The notes under the pieces: generated by a model
Told to the model about the DNA's origin: nothing
What the model saw: the letters and a program-made list of their open reading frames with translations, nothing else
Database searches by the model: none
Origin: Rickettsiales bacterium
GTDB taxonomy: Bacteria > Bacteroidota > Bacteroidia > Cytophagales > Cyclobacteriaceae
Assembly (NCBI GenBank): GCA_002729235.1
Contig: PBTY01000006.1
Coordinates: forward strand, 31,835 to 95,834
Reading direction: 5' to 3'
Length of the DNA: 64,000 nt
Part shown: piece after piece, positions 1 through 9,523 of the stretch
Position numbering within the stretch: position 1 is the stretch's first letter
Layout of the letters: each line of letters opens with the position of its first letter
Made by a program: the position numbers and the translations under genes

Positions 1-189
1 AGTAGTTTGAGTAAATGCGAAACGGTAAATGTATCTTTCATATATGTCGCGATTAGTTTAAAATCGGATCAAACATATTGTCTCAAACAAGGGATATGAA
101 AAATATGACCATCTACTGAGTGAACCATACCGCCAGGTAGGTAAACAAAACCGCCATCAATACCTAACCAACTGTTAATCAATTAGTTG

Positions 190-231
190 AAATAAAATAA
201 AAAACCCAAATCCTAGTGTAGGATTTGGGTT
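190..231 (-). terminator. Rho-independent terminator downstream of the TPR/HK/AraC hybrid gene
   Basis: Perfect 12-bp stem aacccaaatcct(203-214)/aggatttgggtt(220-231), 5-nt loop; read on the minus strand it is followed by TTTTTTATTTTATTT. Confidence 0.85.
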
Positions 232-257
232 ATTGAACAATAATTTCATCTAATTAT

Positions 258-3068
258 TCAAGAAATATAGTCTGTCGGACGCTTGCCAAAGCGTTGATAA
301 AACATCTTCGATAGATAGGCAGGTGTGCCGATACCGACTTCCATTGCCAACTGTGATAGTTTGACTATTTCACCAGACAGTAAAAGCTTCCTTGCCGTTT
401 GTAGACGTACCTCCATGATTAATTGGTTTGGTGTCATCCCACAGATTTCAGAGGTCTTTCGATAGAGTTGACGATCACTCATGGCTACCACACTTGCAAG
501 TTCTGGAATAGACAGTTTGGCATTGCTAATGTTAAACTCTATGAACTCTTTTAACCGTTCTATCAATTCTGAGTCTTCATCATCTACTTTGCCCTGAATG
601 ATTGTTTGATCATCCTGATTTTCTGCGGCCCATCTTAATCGATGTTGCAGGTTTTCGAACAAATTGACCACTCGAACCAACAACTCTTCACGATCAAATG
701 GTTTAGTGATGTAATCATCCACACCTAATCGAAGCCCCCTTAGCCTATCTTCACTGGCGGCACGTGCCGTAAGCAAAATAAACGGAATGGACGAAGCTGA
801 TCCTTTGCTGTTGAGTTTCTCCAACAAAGTAAAGCCATCCATAACAGGCATCATCACGTCTGAAATGATTAAACTAGGATTAACCTCTTTGAGCTTTTCT
901 AATGCTTCTATCCCATTGTTGGCTTTTTCTATTTTGAAATACTTACCCAATATTTCCACTAGAAAATCCTGCATTTCGAGATTATCCTCGACCAACAATA
1001 TAGTTGGTTCAGACGTTTTGAGGTTCAAGAGCTTATCTTCAATAAAATCATTGACATTTACATTAGAAGCTTCATCCTCGATAGGAACTGAAGCCGTGAC
1101 ATCAATGAAAATACGGAACTGCGTTCCTCTACCTTCTTCACTCTCCACCTCAATGGAACCATGATGTAAATCCACAATTTCTTTGACAATAGCAAGGCCC
1201 AAACCACTTCCTACTTGATGATCATGGTTATTAGCCTGATAAAACCGATGAAAAATATTCGGTAAGTCTTCTGATGAAATTCCCCTTCCGGTATCACTAA
1301 CGCTAACAACAGCTTTACCCTCTTCCTGACTTAAAGTTACTAGTATGGTGTCCCCAGGTTTGGTAAACTTAAAAGCATTGTAAAGGATGTTATTAACCAC
1401 TTTTTCAAACTGTCTTACATCTATCTCAGCAAATGGCTCTGTGGCAGATTCATTGATAAAGTTCAAGGAAACTTGTCGATCCTCTGCTAAAGATGCAAAA
1501 GATGAAGTCGTTCGCTTCAAAAATGTCGCCATGTTCATACTTTGCAGCTGAAGCCTGAATCGGCCGAGTTCAAATTTGGACAGATCCAGAAGGTCCTCTA
1601 CCATTCGAGAAAGTTGACTTAAGCTTCTTCGAGCATTAGATGCGTGTTTAACCTGACTGTCCCCTTTCACTTCATCCGTTAATAAGGCAATATTTCCCTG
1701 AGCTAGTGTAAGAGGAGTTCGTAGTTCATGGCTGATGTTCGCAAAGAATTCAGACTTCAGATCGTTGAGCTTTTGAAGCTCAAATGATTGTTTCTCTATG
1801 ATTGCTTTATCCCGTTGTAATCTTCTATAAAATATGAACAAGAACAAAACCAATAGACCAAGAGCAACAGCCGCAATAATCAAATATCTGTTTGCTATAG
1901 CTTGCTGAGTGTTAACAGCTTGCAATTGTCTATTTTCAGCTTCCTTTTTCTCTGTCTCAAATTCTGTTTTTAGCTGAGCAAACCGGTCCTCCATACGCTT
2001 CTTGTTCAAACTCTGAATAAGAGATACTCTTTCGGTTTGTTTTTCAAGTGCTTTACGATAATCATCCATTGATTCATAAATCATTACAAAGCCTTCCAGA
2101 CTTGCTTCAACTTGAGCTTGCAATTCCAATTCTTCAGCCAAATCATATGCCTTTTGTATATTGGCTACTGCCTGGTCGTATTTAGCATTGTCCTTATGAG
2201 CATCTCCAATGAGTTTGTACAGATATGAAAGGCCCTGGTATACATAAATTAATCCCACCTTATTTTCGGAGTTCTTATAAATCTCTTCAACTTGAGTATA
2301 GTTGGCTAACGCCTCATCAAATTGTCCTATAGAAGCAGCAGTGTTTGCCAAACTGAGAATCAGGTTATTCCAAAATCTTGGATCCTGATTGCCCATGGAT
2401 TTCGCCTTAAGTTGATATTCATATGCCTTATCATCTTCATAAAGGTCATAGTAAATTGATCCTTTATTTCTATATACCTGAAATAGTAACGTAGAATCAG
2501 AAATGGTCAGAGCGAAGGTTTCTACACGACTCAAAATCTCTAGTGCTTCATCTTTCTGTCCGGCTAGACTGTAAGTATAGGCCAGATTAAAATAGGAACT
2601 CATAATTTCCAAACTATCACCAATAGGCTCTAATAACTGGATCGATTGAATAACCAACTCAGATGCTTTCTCGAAATCCCCATATCCTGTTGCCAGCACA
2701 GTACTGAATTCTCTGTAGGTTTTTGCAAGCAAATAATCCTCTCCTAGCGACTCAAAATGCTCGATTGCTTTTAAGTAATAGACCTGAGAAGAATCGTATT
2801 TTGCATTGAATCCATAGTAATACCCCAGATTCATTTCAGCAATTGCTTTCTGCTTTGCACTACCGACGCTTTGAGCTAAATCATATAGATCAAAAACAAC
2901 ATACTGAAGTGAGTCAAATTCTTTGTCTTGTGTATAGGCATCTACTAGATCAATAAGTTGTAGAATTTTTTTATCGTTTGAGTGCTCTTGACTTTTATCC
3001 TGAGCAATCAAATTCAGATTAAACCCAAAGTAGAGTATAATAAGGATGATTGATGTATTGTGTTGCAT
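258..3068 (-). CDS. Hybrid two-component protein: signal peptide/TPR sensor, TM, HisKA-HATPase, receiver, AraC-type HTH
   Basis: 936 aa; SHELRTPL H-box, GSGLGLAIVKEIV G-box, receiver ISDVMMPVMDG with LTARA and KPF, C-terminal AraC HTH (LAMEVGIGTPAYLSKMFYQRFGKRPTDY). Confidence 0.93.
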   Translation of the reverse strand: MQHNTSIILIILYFGFNLNLIAQDKSQEHSNDKKILQLIDLVDAYTQDKEFDSLQYVVFDLYDLAQSVGSAKQKAIAEMNLGYYYGFNAKYDSSQVYYLKAIEHFESLGEDYLLAKTYREFSTVLATGYGDFEKASELVIQSIQLLEPIGDSLEIMSSYFNLAYTYSLAGQKDEALEILSRVETFALTISDSTLLFQVYRNKGSIYYDLYEDDKAYEYQLKAKSMGNQDPRFWNNLILSLANTAASIGQFDEALANYTQVEEIYKNSENKVGLIYVYQGLSYLYKLIGDAHKDNAKYDQAVANIQKAYDLAEELELQAQVEASLEGFVMIYESMDDYRKALEKQTERVSLIQSLNKKRMEDRFAQLKTEFETEKKEAENRQLQAVNTQQAIANRYLIIAAVALGLLVLFLFIFYRRLQRDKAIIEKQSFELQKLNDLKSEFFANISHELRTPLTLAQGNIALLTDEVKGDSQVKHASNARRSLSQLSRMVEDLLDLSKFELGRFRLQLQSMNMATFLKRTTSSFASLAEDRQVSLNFINESATEPFAEIDVRQFEKVVNNILYNAFKFTKPGDTILVTLSQEEGKAVVSVSDTGRGISSEDLPNIFHRFYQANNHDHQVGSGLGLAIVKEIVDLHHGSIEVESEEGRGTQFRIFIDVTASVPIEDEASNVNVNDFIEDKLLNLKTSEPTILLVEDNLEMQDFLVEILGKYFKIEKANNGIEALEKLKEVNPSLIISDVMMPVMDGFTLLEKLNSKGSASSIPFILLTARAASEDRLRGLRLGVDDYITKPFDREELLVRVVNLFENLQHRLRWAAENQDDQTIIQGKVDDEDSELIERLKEFIEFNISNAKLSIPELASVVAMSDRQLYRKTSEICGMTPNQLIMEVRLQTARKLLLSGEIVKLSQLAMEVGIGTPAYLSKMFYQRFGKRPTDYIS

Positions 3069-3159
3069 AATCCAGAATTGAATGCGGAAAAATTAAGTCA
3101 ATTCTGCATATACCTGGAACAACAAATCTGCCATCTGTATTGACAAACCTGCCAATCGA

Positions 3160-5403
3160 TTAAATCGATGCTAAAGCCTCATAGAGTTTGTCTTGCTCTA
3201 TAGGTTTAAGCAAGAATCCATCGAACAATGTGGAGAAACTCTCTTGACCTGCCATTACATCTGCAGTTAGAGCGTAAATAGGTGTGTTTTGATTGGGGTT
3301 GGAAGTAGTGCGTATTCTTTGAGCAGCCTCAAAACCATCCATCTGAGGCATATGAATGTCCATTAAAATGCAATCATAACTCTGCTCACCTGCCAGACGA
3401 ACTACTTCTTCGCCATTGGTAGCATGATCACTACTCAGCCCCCATTTGCCAAGTAGTTTTAATGAAACCATCGCATTAATCATGTTGTCTTCAGCCAGAA
3501 GAATTGACTTGTTTAGGAACGTCTCTTTGACACTTTCAACTTTTTTACGCTCCGCATCTGTTCTAATTAAGTCGATGGTAAAATAAAACCTGGATCCTTC
3601 ACCTATTTTGCTTTCCACGTGGATATCACTACCGTGCAACTCAATGATTTTCTTAACAATAGCAAGTCCAAGTCCAGATCCACCATGTTTTTTAGTCTTA
3701 TTAGATGAAGGTTGTGAAAAGCTATCAAATAGTTGATCCATAAAATCCTCAGGAATACCACTACCAGTATCAATTACAGAGAATAAAACCCTGTCTCTGG
3801 ACTCACCAGATTCCACTAGCTCAACACTCATGGTCACGTTACCTTCATCAGTAAATTTGATAGCATTACTCACCAGGTTACCCATGACCTGAGTCATACG
3901 AGTTTCATCCATCAGGTAATGTCCAGAGAGTCTATCATTGACAATAAGTTTGAGGTCAATTTCTTTATCCACTGCAAGGCTCAGATAGGTATTTCGAATG
4001 TTCTCTAGTAATACTGACAAGCAAATGGGAGCTGACTCCAATTTGAGCTTACCAGCATCCAACTTATTGAAATCCAGAATATCGTTAATGATTCTCAACA
4101 AATTATTGGATGAAAACTGGAGTGAATCCAATAAACTCACTTGATCTTCTCTTGCCGTTTCTTGTAAGAAGGATGTAATTGTCGTTACGGCATTTAAAGG
4201 TGTTCTTATCTCATGGCTCATGGTTGATAAAAACTCTTGCTTCATTTTCGAAGCTTGTTCTGCCTTATTTTTCTTCTCAATGATCTCTGCCTTTTCACGT
4301 TCGGATTGAGCTTCTTTCTCCATTCGTTCCATAGCTGCAATAGCCTCATAACTATTGACTACACTTTGGGTTTGGTTATCAATAAGCGTCTCTTTATCCT
4401 TCATGTAGGCTTCAATAAATTTCAAAGCGTTCTGAAAATCATTTTGCCTCTTGTAAATTTCGTAAAGCAGAAAGTTGCTGCGGGACTTAATGGCCACCAG
4501 GTTATTAAAACTCGCAAAATTCAACGCTCCTCTTAAGGCTTCTATTGCTTCCTCCATTTCACCCAACTCGAAGTACATTTCTCCGAGTTTATAGTAGCAC
4601 ATGCCCAAACCTATGATCTGTCCATTCTCACGATGAAGTCTTACGGATTCCCAGTAAGCTTCTTTAGCTTGGATGTAATGTTTCTTCTTGGTGTAGACCT
4701 TAGCCTTTCCATACAAGGAGAATGCCATTCCTTTTTGATCCTTGGCGGTGTTTTTCATACTCATTGCCTTGTCGAGCATAATATCCGCCTGATCAATCTT
4801 TCCTTGATTAAGGTAGATTCCCGACAAGGGATTATAGGCATCAGATTCAAGTACCTTATCACCTACGATTTTTGCTGAATCCACCGATCGTTCATAGGCG
4901 ACAATGGCATTGTGATCATCACCAAAATGTTCGTATACCGCACCTATAGACTGTTGGACTTTGGCTTGCTGGAAATGATCTTCCAAACGCTTATATATTT
5001 CCAGGCAATCTAAGTAGTAGATTAAGGCAAGATGATAGTTGTCTGACTGATGATAAATCCGGCCCAAACTAAACTTACTTTTAGCCACGCAATGGTCGTC
5101 TCCAAGGATCAAATAGGTACCAATGACTTCTCTAGCAATGGTAATGGCCTTATTAACATCACCGTTGATCATTAATTTCCCCGACAACTTATCTTTTGCT
5201 TTCGCAATCAGCCCAGCATCATCTGTTTTGAGGCTTGCTTGTAGTGCCTTTTTGGCATACTTCACACCATCTTCGGGATCATCATGATCCCAATCAGCCT
5301 TGGACAAAAGACTAAGAACCTTTTGAGCTTCTTGTAGATTGGTGGAATACATCGGGTGGTCGATAAAAAATGATTTCGGTTTTGAAAAATACGAAAAATC
5401 CAA
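3160..5403 (-). CDS. Cytoplasmic TPR-containing hybrid histidine kinase with C-terminal receiver
   Basis: 747 aa; no signal peptide, TPR array, MSHEIRTPLN, GSGLGLAIVKKII, receiver ILMDIHMPQMDGFEA. Confidence 0.92.
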   Translation of the reverse strand: MDFSYFSKPKSFFIDHPMYSTNLQEAQKVLSLLSKADWDHDDPEDGVKYAKKALQASLKTDDAGLIAKAKDKLSGKLMINGDVNKAITIAREVIGTYLILGDDHCVAKSKFSLGRIYHQSDNYHLALIYYLDCLEIYKRLEDHFQQAKVQQSIGAVYEHFGDDHNAIVAYERSVDSAKIVGDKVLESDAYNPLSGIYLNQGKIDQADIMLDKAMSMKNTAKDQKGMAFSLYGKAKVYTKKKHYIQAKEAYWESVRLHRENGQIIGLGMCYYKLGEMYFELGEMEEAIEALRGALNFASFNNLVAIKSRSNFLLYEIYKRQNDFQNALKFIEAYMKDKETLIDNQTQSVVNSYEAIAAMERMEKEAQSEREKAEIIEKKNKAEQASKMKQEFLSTMSHEIRTPLNAVTTITSFLQETAREDQVSLLDSLQFSSNNLLRIINDILDFNKLDAGKLKLESAPICLSVLLENIRNTYLSLAVDKEIDLKLIVNDRLSGHYLMDETRMTQVMGNLVSNAIKFTDEGNVTMSVELVESGESRDRVLFSVIDTGSGIPEDFMDQLFDSFSQPSSNKTKKHGGSGLGLAIVKKIIELHGSDIHVESKIGEGSRFYFTIDLIRTDAERKKVESVKETFLNKSILLAEDNMINAMVSLKLLGKWGLSSDHATNGEEVVRLAGEQSYDCILMDIHMPQMDGFEAAQRIRTTSNPNQNTPIYALTADVMAGQESFSTLFDGFLLKPIEQDKLYEALASI

Positions 5404-5472
5404 TTTAAATCACCATCTATTACAATTAAGTAACTGATGATTTATATCAACGGAAAAAATGAAAACACAGTC

Positions 5473-6276
5473 TTAATCAGTCAATATAAACTCCTCGGGC
5501 CTCTGAATAGCCTTCTTCAAATAGCGAAGCAACTTCCCCCCATGTGAGGCATCTGCCATTCGGTGATCAATGGCGACAGACACGGTCATGATATTGCGAA
5601 TGACAATTTCATCATTGACAACCACAGGCTTTTTCTTTACTCCTCCTAGTACAAATACCAGCGCAACATTAGAACTTGGCATAAGTGCTGGATAGCCAGT
5701 ATCCAATCCAATACTCCCAATATTGGTGAGAATAACTGATCCGAAATTATTGGCAGACAAACCTCCTAAAGAGACTCCCCAATCCACTACTATCCGTTTA
5801 TAAAAAGAGAAAAACCAACTTCTCAATGGCCATGGAAGTTTAGCTAATAAATTCTTTGATGCTTTGTGATGTGTATCATCACCTTTTCTTGCAGCACCAA
5901 TTTCAGTTTTGAGAATTTGATCAAGATCACTCAGAGACTTTTGATGAGCATTACCCACTTTGACTGACCCCATCGCTCCGTCCGCTTTCAACACACTGAT
6001 CATTACATCAATCGTCTCCCTTGGCAGTACCTTTCCAAGTCTCATGTAGGTGTTGAACTCTGGAGTGACTGTATCGAGGCACCTAGCCAACAACAAGGTA
6101 AAAATATGAGTATAGGTAATCTTTACTCCCTCCCTACGTTTAAATGATATGAACTCATCCAAAGCAGTCACATCCAAATCACTTTGACCAAAAAGCTTAG
6201 AGTCAACTGGCTTTTTATAAATCGTAGAAGCAACTCTACGCCAATCCGAATTCCAATCTATTTGATTTTTTGACAT
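5473..6276 (-). CDS. Stand-alone 2-oxoacid dehydrogenase E2-like acyltransferase catalytic domain (CAT fold)
   Basis: 267 aa; C-terminal SVAIDHRMADASHGGKLLRYLKKAIQRPE resembles the E2/CAT DHR..DG active site; no lipoyl or E1/E3-binding domain. Confidence 0.75.
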   Translation of the reverse strand: MSKNQIDWNSDWRRVASTIYKKPVDSKLFGQSDLDVTALDEFISFKRREGVKITYTHIFTLLLARCLDTVTPEFNTYMRLGKVLPRETIDVMISVLKADGAMGSVKVGNAHQKSLSDLDQILKTEIGAARKGDDTHHKASKNLLAKLPWPLRSWFFSFYKRIVVDWGVSLGGLSANNFGSVILTNIGSIGLDTGYPALMPSSNVALVFVLGGVKKKPVVVNDEIVIRNIMTVSVAIDHRMADASHGGKLLRYLKKAIQRPEEFILTD

Positions 6277-6313
6277 ATCTCGTTTTCTTCAGAGACAGTT
6301 AATCTAAACTGGA

Positions 6314-8053
6314 TTACTTGATGGTTATATCACCAGGAAGTCGGGCTTGAATTCCACGCATTCTTTCCAAAGTCTGAATCTTTTCAAGGTATGGAGTCAT
6401 CACATCTACTTCTGGAGCAAAAATGCTAACCTTAACTTCGTTTAAATCATCTAAAATTTTCTCCAGGAATGGCTTTTGCTCAGGATAATACCTCACAGCA
6501 AAATCATCAGAAATACCAGCCTTCTCTGCTGCTATTGCAACAGCTGTCTCATATGAACCCAATACATCAACTAGTCCACGCTCATAAGCTTGGGTACCAC
6601 TCCAGACTCTACCTCCAGCATATTTTTTAAGTTGCTCTACATCCATGTTTCTTCCCTCGGCAGCTTTGGTAGTGAAAGTCTTGTAACCATCTTCTACCTG
6701 GCTCTGGATTATTGCTTTCTCGTATTCTGTCAAAGGACGTGAGATGGTCATGATATCCGAAAACTCTCCTGTATTTACAGACTCATTAGTGATTCCTAAT
6801 TTATTCTCCAGGAAGCCTTCGATATTAAACATCATTCCGAAAATCCCGATTGAACCGGTGATGGTGTTTGGTTGAGCAACGATGGTATCACATGGCATGG
6901 AAATGAAATATCCACCTGACGCAGCTACATCAGACATGGAAGCGATAATTGGCTTCACTCCTTTGGTCAAAATTATTTCTCTCCAAATGATATCAGAAGC
7001 AGTCAAGCTACCACCCGGAGAGTTTACTCTTAGAACTATTGCCTTAACGGCATCATTTTCTCTTGCCTTCCTAATCTCTCTTGCAAATTGATCTCCACCA
7101 ATTACACCATCTGCTGAGCCCATGACAATATCTCCATTTGCAACAATTACGGCCACTTTGCTTGAAGAATAACCCGAGGAAGTGGTCTTCATGTACTTCG
7201 AATACGTCATCAATGTCAAATCATCACTTGTTTGAAGTCCCACTTCTCTTTTGAGCAAGTCAATCATTTCATCCTCATAGGCTACTTTTGAAACTAGGCC
7301 AAGGTCAGCTGCATCTTCCGGGAAACGTACTTTCATCTGATCAGAGATTCCCTTAAGTATCTCAACTGGAATGCCCCGCACCTCTGATACATTCTCTAGG
7401 TATGTTGAATGAACAGATGTAATTAATTCTGTTAATTGAAGCCTATTTTCTTCACTCATTGACTTGCGTACAAACGGCTCAATAAAGCTCTTAAATTCTC
7501 CTACTCTAAATATTTGAGGCTCGATATCTAGCTTCTCAAATAGTCCTTTGAAAAAGGTAACTCCTGCAGTTAACCCATTGAATTCTAATGATCCCTCTGG
7601 ATTTAAATAGATTGAATCTGCTGTTGAAACAAGGTAGTAATCTCCCTCACTGATATATTCTCCATAAGCATGAACAAACTTGCCGGAAGATTTAAAGTCC
7701 AGAATAGCATCCCGAATTTCCTGAAGTGAGGAATATCCTGCTTGAAGGTATTGTGGCTCTAAATAAATCCCTTTAATTCGATCGTCATTTTTTGCGGCAT
7801 CAATTGCACTAATTAAATCAAGGAGACTGATTTGTTTAGGACCATTTGCAAAAACTTCTTCGAACGGATCATCCACTGCTTTTTCCACAACTACACCACC
7901 AAGGTTCAAGTGTAACACAGTATTTGATTTCACTTCTGGTATATCCTCTGCACTGGAAGCAGCTCCAATAATTCCAACCAATAGAACTATACCTAAGAAT
8001 GTGAAAATGGATAATCCGACCAATACAGCCAATAGATTACGAAGAAATGCCAT
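6314..8053 (-). CDS. sppA: Signal peptide peptidase SppA, 67K type
   Basis: 579 aa; N-terminal TM, two S49 domains, NSPGGSLTASDIIWREI and DVAASGGYFISMPCDTIVAQPNTITGSIGIFG. Confidence 0.93.
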   Translation of the reverse strand: MAFLRNLLAVLVGLSIFTFLGIVLLVGIIGAASSAEDIPEVKSNTVLHLNLGGVVVEKAVDDPFEEVFANGPKQISLLDLISAIDAAKNDDRIKGIYLEPQYLQAGYSSLQEIRDAILDFKSSGKFVHAYGEYISEGDYYLVSTADSIYLNPEGSLEFNGLTAGVTFFKGLFEKLDIEPQIFRVGEFKSFIEPFVRKSMSEENRLQLTELITSVHSTYLENVSEVRGIPVEILKGISDQMKVRFPEDAADLGLVSKVAYEDEMIDLLKREVGLQTSDDLTLMTYSKYMKTTSSGYSSSKVAVIVANGDIVMGSADGVIGGDQFAREIRKARENDAVKAIVLRVNSPGGSLTASDIIWREIILTKGVKPIIASMSDVAASGGYFISMPCDTIVAQPNTITGSIGIFGMMFNIEGFLENKLGITNESVNTGEFSDIMTISRPLTEYEKAIIQSQVEDGYKTFTTKAAEGRNMDVEQLKKYAGGRVWSGTQAYERGLVDVLGSYETAVAIAAEKAGISDDFAVRYYPEQKPFLEKILDDLNEVKVSIFAPEVDVMTPYLEKIQTLERMRGIQARLPGDITIK

Positions 8054-8140
8054 GTTATGTGTTTAAATAGTACTTAGTTTTACAAATCTAATGATACAGA
8101 CCATTTAAGACGGCAGTTGACATTAAATGTTTGAAGGCTT

Positions 8141-8641
8141 TTGATGAAAGGAATTTATCTACTTCTAGGAACTAATCTGGGTGATCGGCTGGAAAATCTA
8201 AAAAAAGCTGCCGAGATCCTAGAATCAATGAATCTCTCGATTGTTGATTATTCGTCAGTTTATGAATCTGCACCCTGGGGCAAGGAAGACCAACCCTGGT
8301 TTCTTAATATGGTGTTGCGCATCGACACGATCATGCCTCCAGAAAAACTTCTGGATGCCTGTCTAGAGACTGAGAAGCGAATGGGGCGTGTCAGAGAAAT
8401 CAAGTGGGGTGAGCGCATAATTGATGTAGACATCCTATATTATGATAATGAAATAATCAATGAAGAAAATCTAATTATCCCACATCCAGGTATCCCTTCT
8501 CGTCAATTTACATTGATTCCATTAGTTGAAATCTCACCAGATGAAGTTCATCCATCTCTTGTCAAATCAAACACACAATTATTGGAAAAGTGTAAGGATT
8601 CGCTTGACTGTAAAATATCTGACTTTGAACTGATTTTATGA
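8141..8641 (+). CDS. folK: 2-amino-4-hydroxy-6-hydroxymethyldihydropteridine diphosphokinase
   Basis: YLLLGTNLGDRLENL, VYESAPWG, RWGERIIDVDILYYDN-type HPPK motifs. Confidence 0.93.
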   Translation: MMKGIYLLLGTNLGDRLENLKKAAEILESMNLSIVDYSSVYESAPWGKEDQPWFLNMVLRIDTIMPPEKLLDACLETEKRMGRVREIKWGERIIDVDILYYDNEIINEENLIIPHPGIPSRQFTLIPLVEISPDEVHPSLVKSNTQLLEKCKDSLDCKISDFELIL

Positions 8642-9390
8642 CCTTTAATGAAGCCTTAATACTTCTTGGAGTTGGTTTGTTTACCGGAGTAATCAATACA
8701 CTTGCTGGAGGTGGATCGTTAATTACTCTCCCACTTTTTATTTTTATGGGATTGCCTTCTAGTGAAGCAAACGCTACCAATAGAATTGGCGTATTCCTGC
8801 AAAGTCTTGTCGCTGTGGGAGGCTTTAGAAGTAAGGGAATATCTGTATTCCCATATGCGATCTATGTAGCGATCACAGCGGTCATAGGGAGTGTTATCGG
8901 AGCTTATTTTGCGATGGATATTCGTGGCGATCTGTTCAATAAGATTCTGGCTATAGTGATGTTGATTGTGATGGTACTAACCATCCTTAAACCATACCTG
9001 CAAAAAAAAGGAGCTACGGAGTTATTCACTCCTAAGACTCAATTTCTCAGCATTGTCATGTTCTTTTTTGTGGGACTTTATGGTGGATTCATTCAGGCTG
9101 GAGTAGGATTCCTAATCATTGCTACACTCACTGGTATTCATGGATTGAGCATGGCCAAAACCAACAGTATTAAATCATTCGTGATTGTTTGTTATACCGC
9201 GGTTGCGCTGACCATATTTATCTTCGAAGATAAAGTTAGATGGGACTATGGTTTGACCTTAGCTGCTGGCAACTCAGCTGGTGGCTGGATTGCCAGCAGA
9301 TGGTCAGTAGGTGTAGACGAAAAATGGGTTCGTCTTATCCTTTTAATCACTGTAGTTGGTATGGCTACTAAACTATGGTTTTTTAGCTAG
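8638..9390 (+). CDS. TSUP (TauE/SafE) family transporter
   Basis: 250 aa multi-TM; GVINTLAGGGSLITLPLFIFMGLP and GFIQAGVGFLIIATL repeats; overlaps the folK stop by 4 bp. Confidence 0.9.
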   Translation: MTFNEALILLGVGLFTGVINTLAGGGSLITLPLFIFMGLPSSEANATNRIGVFLQSLVAVGGFRSKGISVFPYAIYVAITAVIGSVIGAYFAMDIRGDLFNKILAIVMLIVMVLTILKPYLQKKGATELFTPKTQFLSIVMFFFVGLYGGFIQAGVGFLIIATLTGIHGLSMAKTNSIKSFVIVCYTAVALTIFIFEDKVRWDYGLTLAAGNSAGGWIASRWSVGVDEKWVRLILLITVVGMATKLWFFS

Positions 9391-9510
9391 CTATTCGTTT
9401 ATTAATGCAGTAATTTCAGACGCCGAAAGAGATCGAGAATAAATTCTAACTTCATCAATCTTACCTCTAAACGGATCATTTTTAAAATCAGAATTATAGA
9501 ACTTCGCAAG
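9391..9510 (-). pseudogene. Relic C-terminus of a LamG/concanavalin A-like lectin domain protein
   Basis: Manual minus-strand translation gives *LAKFYNSDFKNDPFRGKIDEVRIYSRSLSASEITALINE*, a close match to the LamG-like C-terminal signature (G.IDEVRIY.R.LS..EI..L). No start or N-terminal domain; bounded by in-frame stops. Confidence 0.7.
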
Positions 9511-9523
9511 TCAAAAGTAAAAT

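Noticed and set aside
1-190. Short open frames in the first 190 bp (plus-strand SSLSKCETVNVSFIYVAISLKSDQTYCLKQGI* and minus-strand LINSWLGIDGGFVYLPGGMVHSVDGHIFHIPCLRQYV*)
   Set aside because: Too short and truncated by the window edge; no recognisable family, so neither a gene end nor a relic can be supported.
787-1164. 125-aa plus-strand ORF inside the hybrid kinase gene
   Set aside because: Antisense to a clearly coding 936-aa protein; low-complexity Ser/Leu-rich translation with no motif.
4237-4878. Plus-strand ORFs of 99 and 81 aa inside the second hybrid kinase
   Set aside because: Shadow ORFs antisense to a well-supported TPR/HK gene.
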